Shown: positions 1-7,372, numbered from the stretch's first letter. The stretch is 11,846 bases of DNA from MGNI01 sp964353875 (GCA_964353875.1 CAYGXU010000102.1:1-11846), one strand, 5' to 3'. Notes: generated by a model not told the origin, from the sequence alone. Numbers and translations are program-made.

Positions 1-421
1 CACCGATGACCAATTTTCCGCCTGAGCGGATGGCCGTCTTCATCGCCCGGATGGTTTCCCGATACCCGCCCCAGATGAAAGTCGCGCCGACACAGGCAGC
101 CACATCGTAGGCTTCCTTGTCGAAGGTGAATTCGGCAGCGTTGAAATGAATGATCTTGATGCGGTCATCCAGGCCATGTTCAACCATCTTCTTCCGCGCG
201 CGATCACAGGCATGCTGGCGGACGTCGATGCCGACGCCGTTGATGCCGAAGTCCTCCGCCCATAATCGCAAGAGCTCAGCATAGCCGCATCCGAAGTCGA
301 TCACACGATCGCCTGGGTTGAGGGCGAGGACTTGGCCGACTTTGAGCACTTTTTCGGAGGAGATCGGGTTGACCAGTTCCATCAATCGTTCGGAGATGTC
401 TTTCAGCTGAAGGAAGTCCAT
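1..421 (-). CDS. Class I SAM-dependent methyltransferase, N-terminal part (cut by window edge)
   Basis: The minus-strand frame is open from an ATG at 421-419 to the window edge and gives 140 residues with no stop. The C-terminus lies outside the window. Residues 38-48 (DRVIDFGCGYA) match motif I, the glycine-rich SAM-binding loop of Rossmann-fold methyltransferases. Residues 62-67 (GVGVDV) form the following strand, whose acidic residue normally contacts the SAM ribose. Residues 105-119 (YDVAACVGATFIWGG) fit motif IV, and 131-139 (IRSGGKLVI) the strand before motif VI. A Shine-Dalgarno site GGAGGTG (plus positions 429-435) sits 7 bases before the ATG and fixes the start. The visible part does not reveal the methyl acceptor. 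It resembles small-molecule methyltransferases of the UbiE/Methyltransf_11/25 type more than RNA enzymes. It is divergent from the operon at 1094. Family assignment is firm; substrate is unknown. Confidence 0.88.
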   Translation of the reverse strand, partial: MDFLQLKDISERLMELVNPISSEKVLKVGQVLALNPGDRVIDFGCGYAELLRLWAEDFGINGVGIDVRQHACDRARKKMVEHGLDDRIKIIHFNAAEFTFDKEAYDVAACVGATFIWGGYRETIRAMKTAIRSGGKLVIG

Positions 422-1093
422 TCTTATTCACCTCCAAGTAATTTTAATATAAAGAAGGGAGAGGGTCGAATCTGAGACTATTCCATATAAACTCACCTGT
501 CAACGAATTCCATGTTTAAACGATCATCAAGATCTGCATCCCATGGTACGATCAGGATAGAGGGGAGAAATCGGCCGTATGGAGATATGAGGAGCATCGA
601 TCCTTGAACTGTTTTTGCGCAAGATAGATGGTTAAATGAGGTATTCACAACAGATTCGGGAAATTTCTGCAGTCACTTTTGCTGATAAAATATATAAAAG
701 CGGCTCCAATCCGGAGGGGAAGGCGTGATTGCCCTTTCCTTGATGTAACCTATTTCGATCGTGGGAATTCGGCTCTATTCTTTCTTTTAAAACCCGCGGA
801 TTTTTCCAATAATCTGGATCTGACAGCCGTGGCTATCGCAGCGATGTGATTAACTTTTAGTGGTGTATGTAACGCGGCTCCTGGATCAAAATGGGTCATT
901 CGTATGACGCTCACCAACTGTTGTTTGAGGAGGGAGTGTTTCATCGAATCATGCGTACAGATTTAGTATCTTTCCCATAGAATTTTGCTATTCAGCCTGT
1001 AAACGATCCTAATCATGTGGTTGGGCCACCATGCTTATTGATGATTGAAATATATGAAGAGATCGGGAAATCTTAGCAAGAGGTCAAAGGAAG
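422..1093. other. Long divergent intergenic spacer (672 bp), no convincing gene
   Basis: This spacer lies between the methyltransferase (minus) and the Yip1 gene (plus). It is AT-richer than the flanking genes. I see no ORF with a Shine-Dalgarno site and a believable protein. It should hold both divergent promoters. A weak plus-strand candidate is TTGCTA (985-990) with CCTAAT (1008-1013), spacing 17, each matching 4 of 6 consensus bases. An 11-base palindrome, ATCGC-A-GCGAT, lies at 835-845. No terminator-like hairpin was found. Confidence 0.6.
475..503 (-). promoter_or_regulatory. Possible sigma-70-type promoter for the methyltransferase
   Basis: On the minus strand a perfect TTGACA (plus 498-503) lies 17 bases before TAGTCT (plus 475-480), which matches only 3 of 6 bases of TATAAT. 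The pair lies about 55-80 bases upstream of the methyltransferase start and points the right way. The weak -10 box makes this tentative. Confidence 0.25.
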
Positions 1094-1882
1094 ATGGCAT
1101 CAACTGAGAGGAACTCCATCGCTCCGCAATTGAAAAGCCGATTTCACTTTGACTGGGCGGTACAAACGCTCCTCAAACCGACCAGTACATTGGATACGAT
1201 CGTTGCAGATGCGAGAGCCAACTGGCTCACACCTCTTCTTATTCTAACGATTACGGCGATCCTCTCTGTCTTGGTGGCGGCGCCGATGAAACAGGTGACA
1301 GTGGAGGTGGAGGGAGGATTCATCTCACCGGAGTATCAATATTATTCTCCCGAACAACTGGAACAGCTTGAGCAAGCAAGATCTGTTGCAAGTGGACCGG
1401 TCTTCACGGTTGTGTTTCCGATAGGGTTGGCCGTCGCCAAGATCTGGTTGGGCTGGCTGATGGTGGGCGCGGGTTTACATCTGGTGCTTACCCTGATGGG
1501 CGGGCGAAGCAGCTCAAGTGCCGTGATGAACATGGTCGCCTGGACCGGGCTTCCATTTGTGCTTCGCGATATTGTTCGCATTCTTTATATGCTAACTACA
1601 CAAAGCCTCATTCAGTATCCGGGTTTGTCTGGCTTCGCCCCGCAGGATGCAGGGACGGCGGGCTTGATCCTCATGCAATTGTTGAGGGTGGTCGATGCCT
1701 ATTGGATCTGGCATGTCATCCTGCTCGTCATGGGAGTGCGCACTCAGAAAAGCCTGGCATCAGCAAAGGCAATATGGAGTGTGGTGATCATTCAGATCCT
1801 GGCACTTGCATTGCAGATTGTCCCTGGGGTCCTATCTGCAAAGTTAAGTCAATTGAACATCATTCGTCCGTTCTTCTTCTGA
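1094..1882 (+). CDS. Yip1-like polytopic membrane protein
   Basis: This 262-residue integral membrane protein starts with a soluble cytoplasmic segment (1-43). Five hydrophobic stretches follow at roughly 44-63, 101-136 (long, perhaps kinked), 145-166, 190-214 and 226-247. The N-terminal pattern, with a TLLKPTSTLDTI segment (25-36) before the first helix and a WLTPLLIL helix start, is what Yip1-domain (PF04893) proteins show. A loop at about 65-98, rich in E, Q and Y, separates helices 1 and 2. AAGAGG (1078-1083) lies 10 bases before the ATG and supports the start. The stop is 8 bp before the ATPase start, so the gene is probably the first of a four-gene operon. Bacterial Yip1 proteins have no settled function. 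By context it is probably an accessory membrane subunit of the adjoining ABC module. The family call is good, the role inferred. Confidence 0.75.
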   Translation: MASTERNSIAPQLKSRFHFDWAVQTLLKPTSTLDTIVADARANWLTPLLILTITAILSVLVAAPMKQVTVEVEGGFISPEYQYYSPEQLEQLEQARSVASGPVFTVVFPIGLAVAKIWLGWLMVGAGLHLVLTLMGGRSSSSAVMNMVAWTGLPFVLRDIVRILYMLTTQSLIQYPGLSGFAPQDAGTAGLILMQLLRVVDAYWIWHVILLVMGVRTQKSLASAKAIWSVVIIQILALALQIVPGVLSAKLSQLNIIRPFFF

Positions 1883-1890
1883 GTACGAAC

Positions 1891-2643
1891 ATGGGAACAT
1901 TGTTGATTCGCACTCAAGGATTACGTAAGACCTATCCCATGGGCCGCGAGCTGGTGCATGCCTTGGACGGAGTGGATCTGGCTGTGGGACGGGGCGGCTT
2001 TGTAGCCGTCATTGGCCCTTCCGGATCGGGTAAGAGCACGTTGCTTCATCTCCTTGGAGGCTTAGACCGACCCACCGGGGGGAGCATTGAGGTTGATGGG
2101 ATCCAACTTGAGAGCATGGATGAAAATGAACTTGCCCTCTATCGACGGAAGCGGGTTGGTTTTGTGTTCCAATCTTTCAACCTCATCCCGAGTTTGACCG
2201 CCCTCGAAAATGTAGCTTTCCCTTTACGCTTTGATGGGGTGCCGCGCAAGGAGCGTGAAGCGTATGCGATGAAATTGCTCCATCGCGTGGGATTAAGCGA
2301 TCGTATGGGTCATCGACCAACGGAGCTTTCCGGTGGAGAACAACAGCGGGCTGCCATCGCTCGTGCGCTGATCAATGACCCAGAATTAATTTTAGCGGAT
2401 GAACCGACAGGCAATCTCGATACACAAAGTGGAAGCCAGATTCTGCAACTTCTGGGAGATCTCCATAGGCAGGGGCGTACGGTGGTCGTGGTGAGCCACG
2501 ATCCGCGCGTAACTTCCTTTGCCACTCATATCACTTGCTTGCTCGATGGGCGTATCGTTGACTTGGCGGAGTACAACGCCGCTCTCGCGCTGGCACCCTC
2601 AGAGGCGATAAGCGATGAAAGCGATTTCTCATCTGAACTTTAA
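1891..2643 (+). CDS. ABC transporter ATP-binding protein, MacB/LolD/FtsE type
   Basis: This 250-residue ATPase carries every expected motif: Walker A GPSGSGKST (42-50), Q-loop Q94 in FVFQSFNLIP, signature LSGGEQQR (146-153), Walker B LILADE (166-171) with catalytic E171, D-loop NLDT (175-178) and switch His H203 in VVVSHDP. The sequence around the signature and D-loop is typical of the LolD/MacB/FtsE class, which works with four-helix FtsX-like permeases such as the one at 4224. The frame is open back to 1702, but that extension lies inside the Yip1 gene and has no family similarity. ATG 1891 gives the normal N-terminus (LLIRTQGLRKTY). Its ribosome site is weak, so translation may be coupled to the Yip1 stop 8 bp upstream. 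The last 25 residues form an acidic tail beyond the core domain, and their codons overlap the next gene. Confidence 0.95.
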   Translation: MGTLLIRTQGLRKTYPMGRELVHALDGVDLAVGRGGFVAVIGPSGSGKSTLLHLLGGLDRPTGGSIEVDGIQLESMDENELALYRRKRVGFVFQSFNLIPSLTALENVAFPLRFDGVPRKEREAYAMKLLHRVGLSDRMGHRPTELSGGEQQRAAIARALINDPELILADEPTGNLDTQSGSQILQLLGDLHRQGRTVVVVSHDPRVTSFATHITCLLDGRIVDLAEYNAALALAPSEAISDESDFSSEL

Positions 2644-4222
2644 AACAGTGCCCCTTATGGCTGTTATTTTCACCCTTGTTATGGGGTTTTCAGAAAGCGT
2701 CTCGGGGTCTTCGTTTCGATCTCAGGATCTCTCCGACCCTTTGTTGCCCTTAGAGGGGTCGACGCGCCCGGCAGCGCTTTCGGTTGCACTGTTTGAGCTG
2801 GAGGATGAACCAACTTCAACGGCCACACCAACCTCGACACCTTCATTCTTTGTACGTCCGTTGATCGTCGTGGAATCCTACAACATCGGCGGATACGCGG
2901 TGCTCCCCGGGCAGGAGTTCGATTTAAATTTCCGGTTGAGCAATGCCGGTCGAGCGAAAGCCAGAAACATCGTGGTCGTTTTCGTGACCGGGAACTTCAT
3001 ACCGAGAGGGAATGGGGGTGTCCTTGCCGCAGGTGTTATTGCTTCAGAGGCCTCCACCGGCTATATCCAGCGCTTGGCAGCTGGTCAGGATTTGGCAGAG
3101 GGCGCAATGGGGACACTCGCCCTTCAGATCACATATACCGATGACACGGGCGCTGGCTACAGCGAAGATTTCACCCTCAGTATCCCCATCGCAACCGAGC
3201 AGAAAAAATCGAGTCCGGGTTACTATTACACTCCCACCCCTTCGCCAACGCCTGCACCTCGGCCGCAGCTTCTGATTCAAGCTTATCGGACGGACATTTT
3301 CGAACTACGACCAGGTTCTCAATTCTCACTCTCTCTCGAGGCTGAGAACGTTGGCGGAAAGACTGCCAAACGTATCACCATGGTTATGGGGGGAGGGATG
3401 AGCATCAATGATTCTGGTTCCGAGAATGACCCTTCCGATTCGGGGACGGGCGGACTTTCGGGGGGCGGTGGGGATTTCAGCAATTTCGCACCGCTCGGAT
3501 CGTCCAACGTAAAATTCCTAGGGGACCTGGATGCGGGTAATTCGCTCACAGCTTCGCAAATGTTGATCGTCAACGGCAGTACGAAGCCGGGCGCCTATCC
3601 GGTGAAATTTTCTTTCGTTTATACCGATGATAAGGGGACAAGCTTCACCGACGACCAGGTGATTACTTTGCTGGTTGTCTCGTCGCCTTTGCTGGATATC
3701 AGTTTTTATCGACAGCCCGATCCGTTTTTCGCAGGGCAACCGGGGCAATTGCCTATTCAAATCGTGAACCTTGATCGTAACAGCGTCATCCTCAGTCGGA
3801 TGGAAGTCACTGCGGAAGGCGCTCAACTCGAAAACAATAGCAGCTTGATTGGTTTCCTGGATCCAGGTGGATACTTTACCTTGGATCCAATGATCATCCC
3901 TGACCAGCCTGGCACAATCATCGTTACGGTAAAGGTGGACTATCTGGATGATTTCAATCAACCGCAATCGATTCTCCAGGAGCTCAGCATCGAAGTGATG
4001 GAAGCTTCCGCGTTTGAACCGGGAGCAGGGGAGATTCCCGGGACCGATGTCTCATCCCCGACCGTGCAAGAGACTGCATGGCAGAAAGTGCTACGCTTCC
4101 TACGCGGATTCTTCGGATTGGACAGCGCTCCCATGACGCCCAGTGAAAGTGTCCCTCCACCATCGGAGATGGTCCCGCCTTCTGAAAACCCCCCTATCGT
4201 TGTACCTGAGCCGAAAGGATAG
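2615..4222 (+). CDS. Exported protein with three Ig-like (CARDB/COG1361-like) domains
   Basis: The 535-residue product begins with a signal peptide: K2, H6 and K10, a hydrophobic core at 12-24, and a probable cleavage near VSG|SS (about 31). A Pro/Thr linker (66-77) leads to Ig-like domain 1 (about 80-192), a second linker TPTPSPTPAPRP (206-217) to domain 2 (about 218-355), then domain 3 (about 358-462). Domains 1 and 2 share the alternating-strand layout with LRPGSQF/VLPGQEF and YTDD motifs typical of CARDB/NEW3-like domains in COG1361 proteins. Domain 2 has a Gly/Ser-rich insertion (about 259-290). After domain 3 come a segment KVLRFLRGFFGL (491-502), basic and aromatic, and a Pro-rich tail. 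There is no clear transmembrane anchor. AGAGG (2601-2605) lies 9 bases before the ATG, which overlaps the ATPase gene by 29 bases. Placed between ATPase and permease, it is probably their extracytoplasmic partner (inferred). Confidence 0.78.
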   Translation: MKAISHLNFKTVPLMAVIFTLVMGFSESVSGSSFRSQDLSDPLLPLEGSTRPAALSVALFELEDEPTSTATPTSTPSFFVRPLIVVESYNIGGYAVLPGQEFDLNFRLSNAGRAKARNIVVVFVTGNFIPRGNGGVLAAGVIASEASTGYIQRLAAGQDLAEGAMGTLALQITYTDDTGAGYSEDFTLSIPIATEQKKSSPGYYYTPTPSPTPAPRPQLLIQAYRTDIFELRPGSQFSLSLEAENVGGKTAKRITMVMGGGMSINDSGSENDPSDSGTGGLSGGGGDFSNFAPLGSSNVKFLGDLDAGNSLTASQMLIVNGSTKPGAYPVKFSFVYTDDKGTSFTDDQVITLLVVSSPLLDISFYRQPDPFFAGQPGQLPIQIVNLDRNSVILSRMEVTAEGAQLENNSSLIGFLDPGGYFTLDPMIIPDQPGTIIVTVKVDYLDDFNQPQSILQELSIEVMEASAFEPGAGEIPGTDVSSPTVQETAWQKVLRFLRGFFGLDSAPMTPSESVPPPSEMVPPSENPPIVVPEPKG

Positions 4223-4223
4223 A

Positions 4224-5573
4224 ATGGGATTATTCAATCTGATCGCCCTCAGCCTGGAGAACCTTGGACGCCGTAAGGGACGTGTGTTCCTGACAGCCAT
4301 CGGCGTGGTGATCGGAACGGCAGCGCTGGTGGTGCTTGTTTCGTTGGGTTTTGGGCTGCAGCGCGGTGCAAACATGCAAATAGGGAATATCGGAGAGTTG
4401 ACCCAGATCCAGGTGATGCCGAATTATGGTGAGGAGTTTTATGGGAAGGGAGGCGGCGGGGGGATGGTTGAAGTTGTGCCTGCGGAGATAGGCGGGCAAG
4501 GTGGGATTCCAGCCAACCAAAAGCTGATTACCGATCGATCCCTGATGGAACTCGCTGATCTTCCCGGTGTGGTGGGGGTTTATCCACGCGATTATCTGCA
4601 AGGAGGTTTGATTCAATATGGCAGATTAGAAGGATGGGCGCAGGTCATGGGTGTGCGACCGGAGAGCTTGAAAGGGCTTGGCATAGAGGCGGAGCGGGGC
4701 ACATTAGAGCTAGAGAAGGGCACCGTGGTGATAGGGGCGATGGTTAACCAGAACTTCTATGACCCGCGTCAGAGACCGGGTCAAACACCTCCTCCTCCGC
4801 CTGATTTCCTCGATCAGAAAATCAAGATAGTCCTTTCAAAGTGGTCGCAGGAGGGGGTTGAAACGCGCAAAACGATCCAGGCGCAAGTCGTGGGTGTTCT
4901 GGCGGAGACCCGAACCGAACCGGATTACACAATCTACATGTCCTTGGATGAGGTGGAAGGATACAATCAATGGGTTATGGGGAGTAGGATCAACCGTGAG
5001 CGTGATGGTTATCCCATGGCGATCGTTAAGGTGGAAGAGCTTTCTCGAGTGTTAAATATCGCCGATCAGATCAGCGATATGGGCTATCAGGTGTACACCT
5101 TGCAGGAGTACGTGCAAGGGACCAATAGCTTCTTCCTCGTGCTGCAGATCGGGTTTGGCGGGATTGGAGCGATTTCACTTATGGTGGCCGCGATTGGGAT
5201 CGCCAATACCATGACGATGGCCACCCTTGAGCGCACGCGTGAGATCGGCCTAATGAAAGCGGTGGGCGCTACCAACCGGGATGTCATGGGGATCTTTTTA
5301 GGCGAAGCTGCCGGCATCGGATTCCTTGGAGGGCTTGGCGGGATAGTGCTTGGGTGGAGTGCCGGGCAGGTGATCAATGTCTTTGGACATGCATACATGG
5401 CTGGGCAGACCAATCCAATGGGTGGGATGCCGACCACGCTCGCAGTATATACACCGACCTGGCTGCCGATCTTCGCGTTGGTTTTTGCCACGTTAATTGG
5501 TGTGTTATCCGGTTTGTATCCTGCCTTGCGCGCCGCGACGCTGGTCCCGGTTGAGGCATTGAAGTATGAGTAG
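4224..5573 (+). CDS. MacB/FtsX-type ABC transporter permease
   Basis: This 449-residue protein has MacB topology: helix 1 at about 21-41, a large extracytoplasmic domain (about 42-300, MacB_PCD-like), then three helices at about 303-330, 356-384 and 413-432 forming the FtsX domain. The cytoplasmic motif ERTREIGLMKAVGAT (336-350), which couples to the ATPase, and the C-terminal GLYPALRAATLVPVEALKYE (430-449) are hallmark sequences of this family. The extracytoplasmic part carries a Gly-rich run (75-80, again around 90-94) and a proline run (189-193). ATG 4224 lies 1 base after the stop of the exported-protein gene and 4 bases after AAAGGA (4214-4219). The frame is open back to 4143, but that part is coded inside the upstream gene and would disturb the normal N-terminus. 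It should pair with the ATPase at 1891 as a dimer, either exporting substrate or transmitting force; the substrate cannot be read from the sequence. Confidence 0.93.
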   Translation: MGLFNLIALSLENLGRRKGRVFLTAIGVVIGTAALVVLVSLGFGLQRGANMQIGNIGELTQIQVMPNYGEEFYGKGGGGGMVEVVPAEIGGQGGIPANQKLITDRSLMELADLPGVVGVYPRDYLQGGLIQYGRLEGWAQVMGVRPESLKGLGIEAERGTLELEKGTVVIGAMVNQNFYDPRQRPGQTPPPPPDFLDQKIKIVLSKWSQEGVETRKTIQAQVVGVLAETRTEPDYTIYMSLDEVEGYNQWVMGSRINRERDGYPMAIVKVEELSRVLNIADQISDMGYQVYTLQEYVQGTNSFFLVLQIGFGGIGAISLMVAAIGIANTMTMATLERTREIGLMKAVGATNRDVMGIFLGEAAGIGFLGGLGGIVLGWSAGQVINVFGHAYMAGQTNPMGGMPTTLAVYTPTWLPIFALVFATLIGVLSGLYPALRAATLVPVEALKYE

Positions 5574-6005
5574 GTTGGACCAGCGAGGTAAACTTATCCC
5601 CTGAAGTGCTCTTTCTCTCCGTATTAATAGCTCTTCAATATCCTTCGATTTTTCACCTGAGCTTGAGATCACGCAACCTGATAGTATGCATGGGTTGTCT
5701 CATCCTGGCGGATACAGGTGGGCAGGAAGGGTAGAGCTTAGGTAGGAATCGTGTTTGACCGTAAATCTCCCCCAATAATTTATCAGATTTAATCGAACAC
5801 CTTGAACTCGAATCCAGGATGAGTTGATCCGGCGGAAGAGATTGATCCTTTGTGTAATGGGTATTCACCTCAGATTTTTCACAGCTCCAGGGCGGATCAA
5901 TTCGATGAGACGATGTCTTTATATGATCCTCTCATTTCCTTATCAACCGCTTTGGGGTATGCTTTGGAGGGTAATTTCGATTGAAGGAGAACAGGAAAAG
6001 CAATC
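5574..6005. other. Intergenic spacer (432 bp) before the regulator gene
   Basis: I see no believable gene here, and no intrinsic terminator for the ABC unit. The 10-mer GATTTTTCAC occurs at about 5647 and 5873. CAACC and GGTTG around 5674-5696, flanked outside by GAGA and TCTC, could form an imperfect stem-loop. TTGACC (5755-5760) followed by AT-rich sequence (about 5774-5790) is a possible but poor promoter. AGGAAA (5993-5998), 7 bases before ATG 6006, is the likely ribosome site for the regulator. The stronger AAGGAG (5984-5989) is 16 bases away, and an in-frame stop (5982-5984) rules out a start further upstream. Confidence 0.5.
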
Positions 6006-6692
6006 ATGCAAGCCATTGTTGTTGCCAACGATCAGGATGAAAAGGAGATCCTCGGCTTCATTCTCCGCAGGGACGGGCTGGCGGTTGCCTCCAGTTCCGA
6101 TCCCCAACGCGTGCTGAAGAATTGGTCGGAACATCCGGCTGACCTGATGGTTGTTGCCGTGGTTGAAGGGGCAAAGCCAGAGGCGATAGTCGATACGGTG
6201 CGAGCAGTCACTCAGGTGCCTTTGTTGGTGGTGGTCGATTCCCGATCAGAGAGGATGCTCTGTGATTTGCTTAAAAGGGGTGCTGATGTGGTCTTGAGCC
6301 GTCCGGTGTCGCCCCAGGTATTATTAGCGTATGTCCAGGCTATAATGCGGCGTTCGGGCAGCGTCCCCAGCTTTGTGCTGCCGACTCTGGCCCTGGACGT
6401 GATCACCCTCGATCCCTCGACACACTGTGTTACCGTCTCCGGTGGGGAACCACGCCGATTGACGCAATTGGAATTTCGCCTTTTGTATACGCTCATGACC
6501 AACCGTGGGCAGGTGGTCCCGCTTGATGTCATCGTTGAGCGCGTATGGGGGTATACCGGTGAGGGCAACCAGGACCTGGTGCGGGGCTTGATCAGCCGTT
6601 TGAGACGGAAGATCGAGCCCGACCCGGAAGGAAGCCACTTCATCGAGACCATTCCGGGCATTGGCTATCGCTTCATCGTGGGCGATATCTAG
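6006..6692 (+). CDS. OmpR/PhoB-family winged-helix regulator with degenerate receiver
   Basis: The product has 228 residues. The N-terminal part (about 1-115) has the receiver-fold strand pattern, but the phosphorylation residues are changed. The segment that normally reads DLVLLDL is DLMVVAV (46-52), so the phospho-acceptor Asp is Ala51. The acidic pair after strand 1 is replaced by A7-N8, leaving D9. The conserved Thr/Ser of strand 4 is Val77, and the Lys before the cis-proline is Arg99 (SRP, 98-100). The C-terminal part (about 126-226) is a full Trans_reg_C winged helix: LTQLEFRLLYTLM (152-164), RGQVVPLDVIVERVW (167-181), the recognition-helix segment LVRGLISRLRRKI (191-203) and the wing FIETIPGIGYRF (212-223). 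It is probably a DNA-binding regulator working without aspartate phosphorylation. No histidine kinase lies nearby. Targets are unknown; the ABC unit upstream and the small genes downstream are candidates. Confidence 0.88.
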   Translation: MQAIVVANDQDEKEILGFILRRDGLAVASSSDPQRVLKNWSEHPADLMVVAVVEGAKPEAIVDTVRAVTQVPLLVVVDSRSERMLCDLLKRGADVVLSRPVSPQVLLAYVQAIMRRSGSVPSFVLPTLALDVITLDPSTHCVTVSGGEPRRLTQLEFRLLYTLMTNRGQVVPLDVIVERVWGYTGEGNQDLVRGLISRLRRKIEPDPEGSHFIETIPGIGYRFIVGDI

Positions 6693-6750
6693 CCTTAGCC
6701 CATAACATTCAGCCAATTTTTACGCTCTTGATGCCTTCCAAGGGGAATTG

Positions 6751-6768
6751 TGACAGCTTTTGTACAGC
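6751..6768. repeat. Two ACAGC direct repeats spaced 11 bp
   Basis: TGACAGC (6751-6757) and GTACAGC (6762-6768) place ACAGC on the same DNA face one 11-bp turn apart, 59 bases after the regulator stop. OmpR/PhoB-family winged helices usually bind tandem repeats with about this period, so this could be an operator. A repeat this short can occur by chance. Confidence 0.2.
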
Positions 6769-6921
6769 GCTTGAACGAGTTTTCCTGAACCAATTGGTAA
6801 ATTCTGAGGTGCAATTAGGAAGGGACTAATGGTTTTTCGAGGATACAAATCTCCTCCTGTTTCCATGTTTGTAGTTCAACCATATCCCTTCAATGTGGTC
6901 TGAGGAATATCGTAGGGACTC

Positions 6922-7107
6922 ATGTCCTGTATGACGAGCGTCGATATCGAGGGCGATATAAAACCCGGGCTTCGGAGAGGGTCGGCAGTAGTTATGAAGA
7001 AGGGGAAGTTCGAAAGCCTCGATTTATGGGAGGACATCACTGAATTTGAGCAGGTTCAGGCCAATACTTTGCGCTGGGTGCACGCCAAGAGGCCTTGGTT
7101 TCATTGA
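6922..7107 (+). CDS. Possible small hypothetical protein
   Basis: This 61-codon ORF starts with ATG 6922, 5 bases after AGGG (6913-6916). Another start is possible at ATG 6994, which would give a 37-residue product. I recognise no family. The second half (about 30-61) is charged, has several Trp and Phe residues (DLWEDITEFEQV, LRWVHAKRPWFH), and reads more like protein than the other unassigned ORFs here. It lies on the same strand as the zinc-ribbon gene, ending 52 bases before it, and could be co-transcribed. It may equally be a chance ORF. Conservation in relatives would decide. Confidence 0.35.
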   Translation: MSCMTSVDIEGDIKPGLRRGSAVVMKKGKFESLDLWEDITEFEQVQANTLRWVHAKRPWFH

Positions 7108-7159
7108 GTGTTCCGGAGTGTAGTTCGGATATTCGTCGAACTCAGAAAGGAGGATCTAT

Positions 7160-7372
7160 ATGACGAAAGCGGCTTGTCCGGAATGTGATGCTAAGGTTTT
7201 GTTCTCAACCGCCCCGAAGTTGGGTCAGAGAGTGTGCTGTGCCGAGTGTCGAACGATGTTGAAGGTGATCTTGCTTACACCGCTTGAGCTCGATTATGCT
7301 TTTGTTGAGCCATTCCAAGAACATCTCCCTGGTGAGGAGAAGATGTCTCCCACAAGGGATAGGTTGGGTTGA
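7160..7372 (+). CDS. LysW-like zinc-ribbon small protein (paralogue 1, tail diverged)
   Basis: The start is unambiguous: AAAGGAGG (7146-7153) lies 6 bases before ATG 7160. The 70-residue product has a zinc-ribbon layout, with CPEC (6-9) and a second knuckle CAEC (27-30; C26 is an extra Cys). The segment LKVILLTPLELDY (34-46) matches the strand that follows the ribbon in LysW, the amino-group carrier protein of lysine/arginine biosynthesis. LysW ends in an acidic EDWGE tail whose terminal Glu carries the substrate. Here the tail (47-70) has no such motif and ends in RDRLG, so it should not act as a carrier. It shares 22 of its first 46 residues, without gaps, with the protein at 7831, so the two are paralogues. 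No LysX, LysZ, LysY or LysJ genes are nearby. The zinc-ribbon call is firm, the role unknown. Confidence 0.82.
   Translation: MTKAACPECDAKVLFSTAPKLGQRVCCAECRTMLKVILLTPLELDYAFVEPFQEHLPGEEKMSPTRDRLG

Noticed and set aside
750..944. 64-codon minus-strand ORF in the divergent spacer
   Set aside because: It has no clear ribosome site, no recognisable domain, and composition like the surrounding non-coding DNA.
1702..1890. 63-residue N-terminal extension of the ABC ATPase
   Set aside because: It overlaps the Yip1 gene in another frame and bears no ABC similarity; ATG 1891 gives the normal domain start.
4143..4223. 27-residue N-terminal extension of the permease
   Set aside because: It lies inside the exported-protein gene and is basic and unlike permease N-termini; ATG 4224 follows AAAGGA and the upstream stop closely.
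5824..6117. 97-codon ORF overlapping the start of the regulator gene
   Set aside because: It overlaps a clear gene in another frame and has no domain, so it is probably a chance frame.
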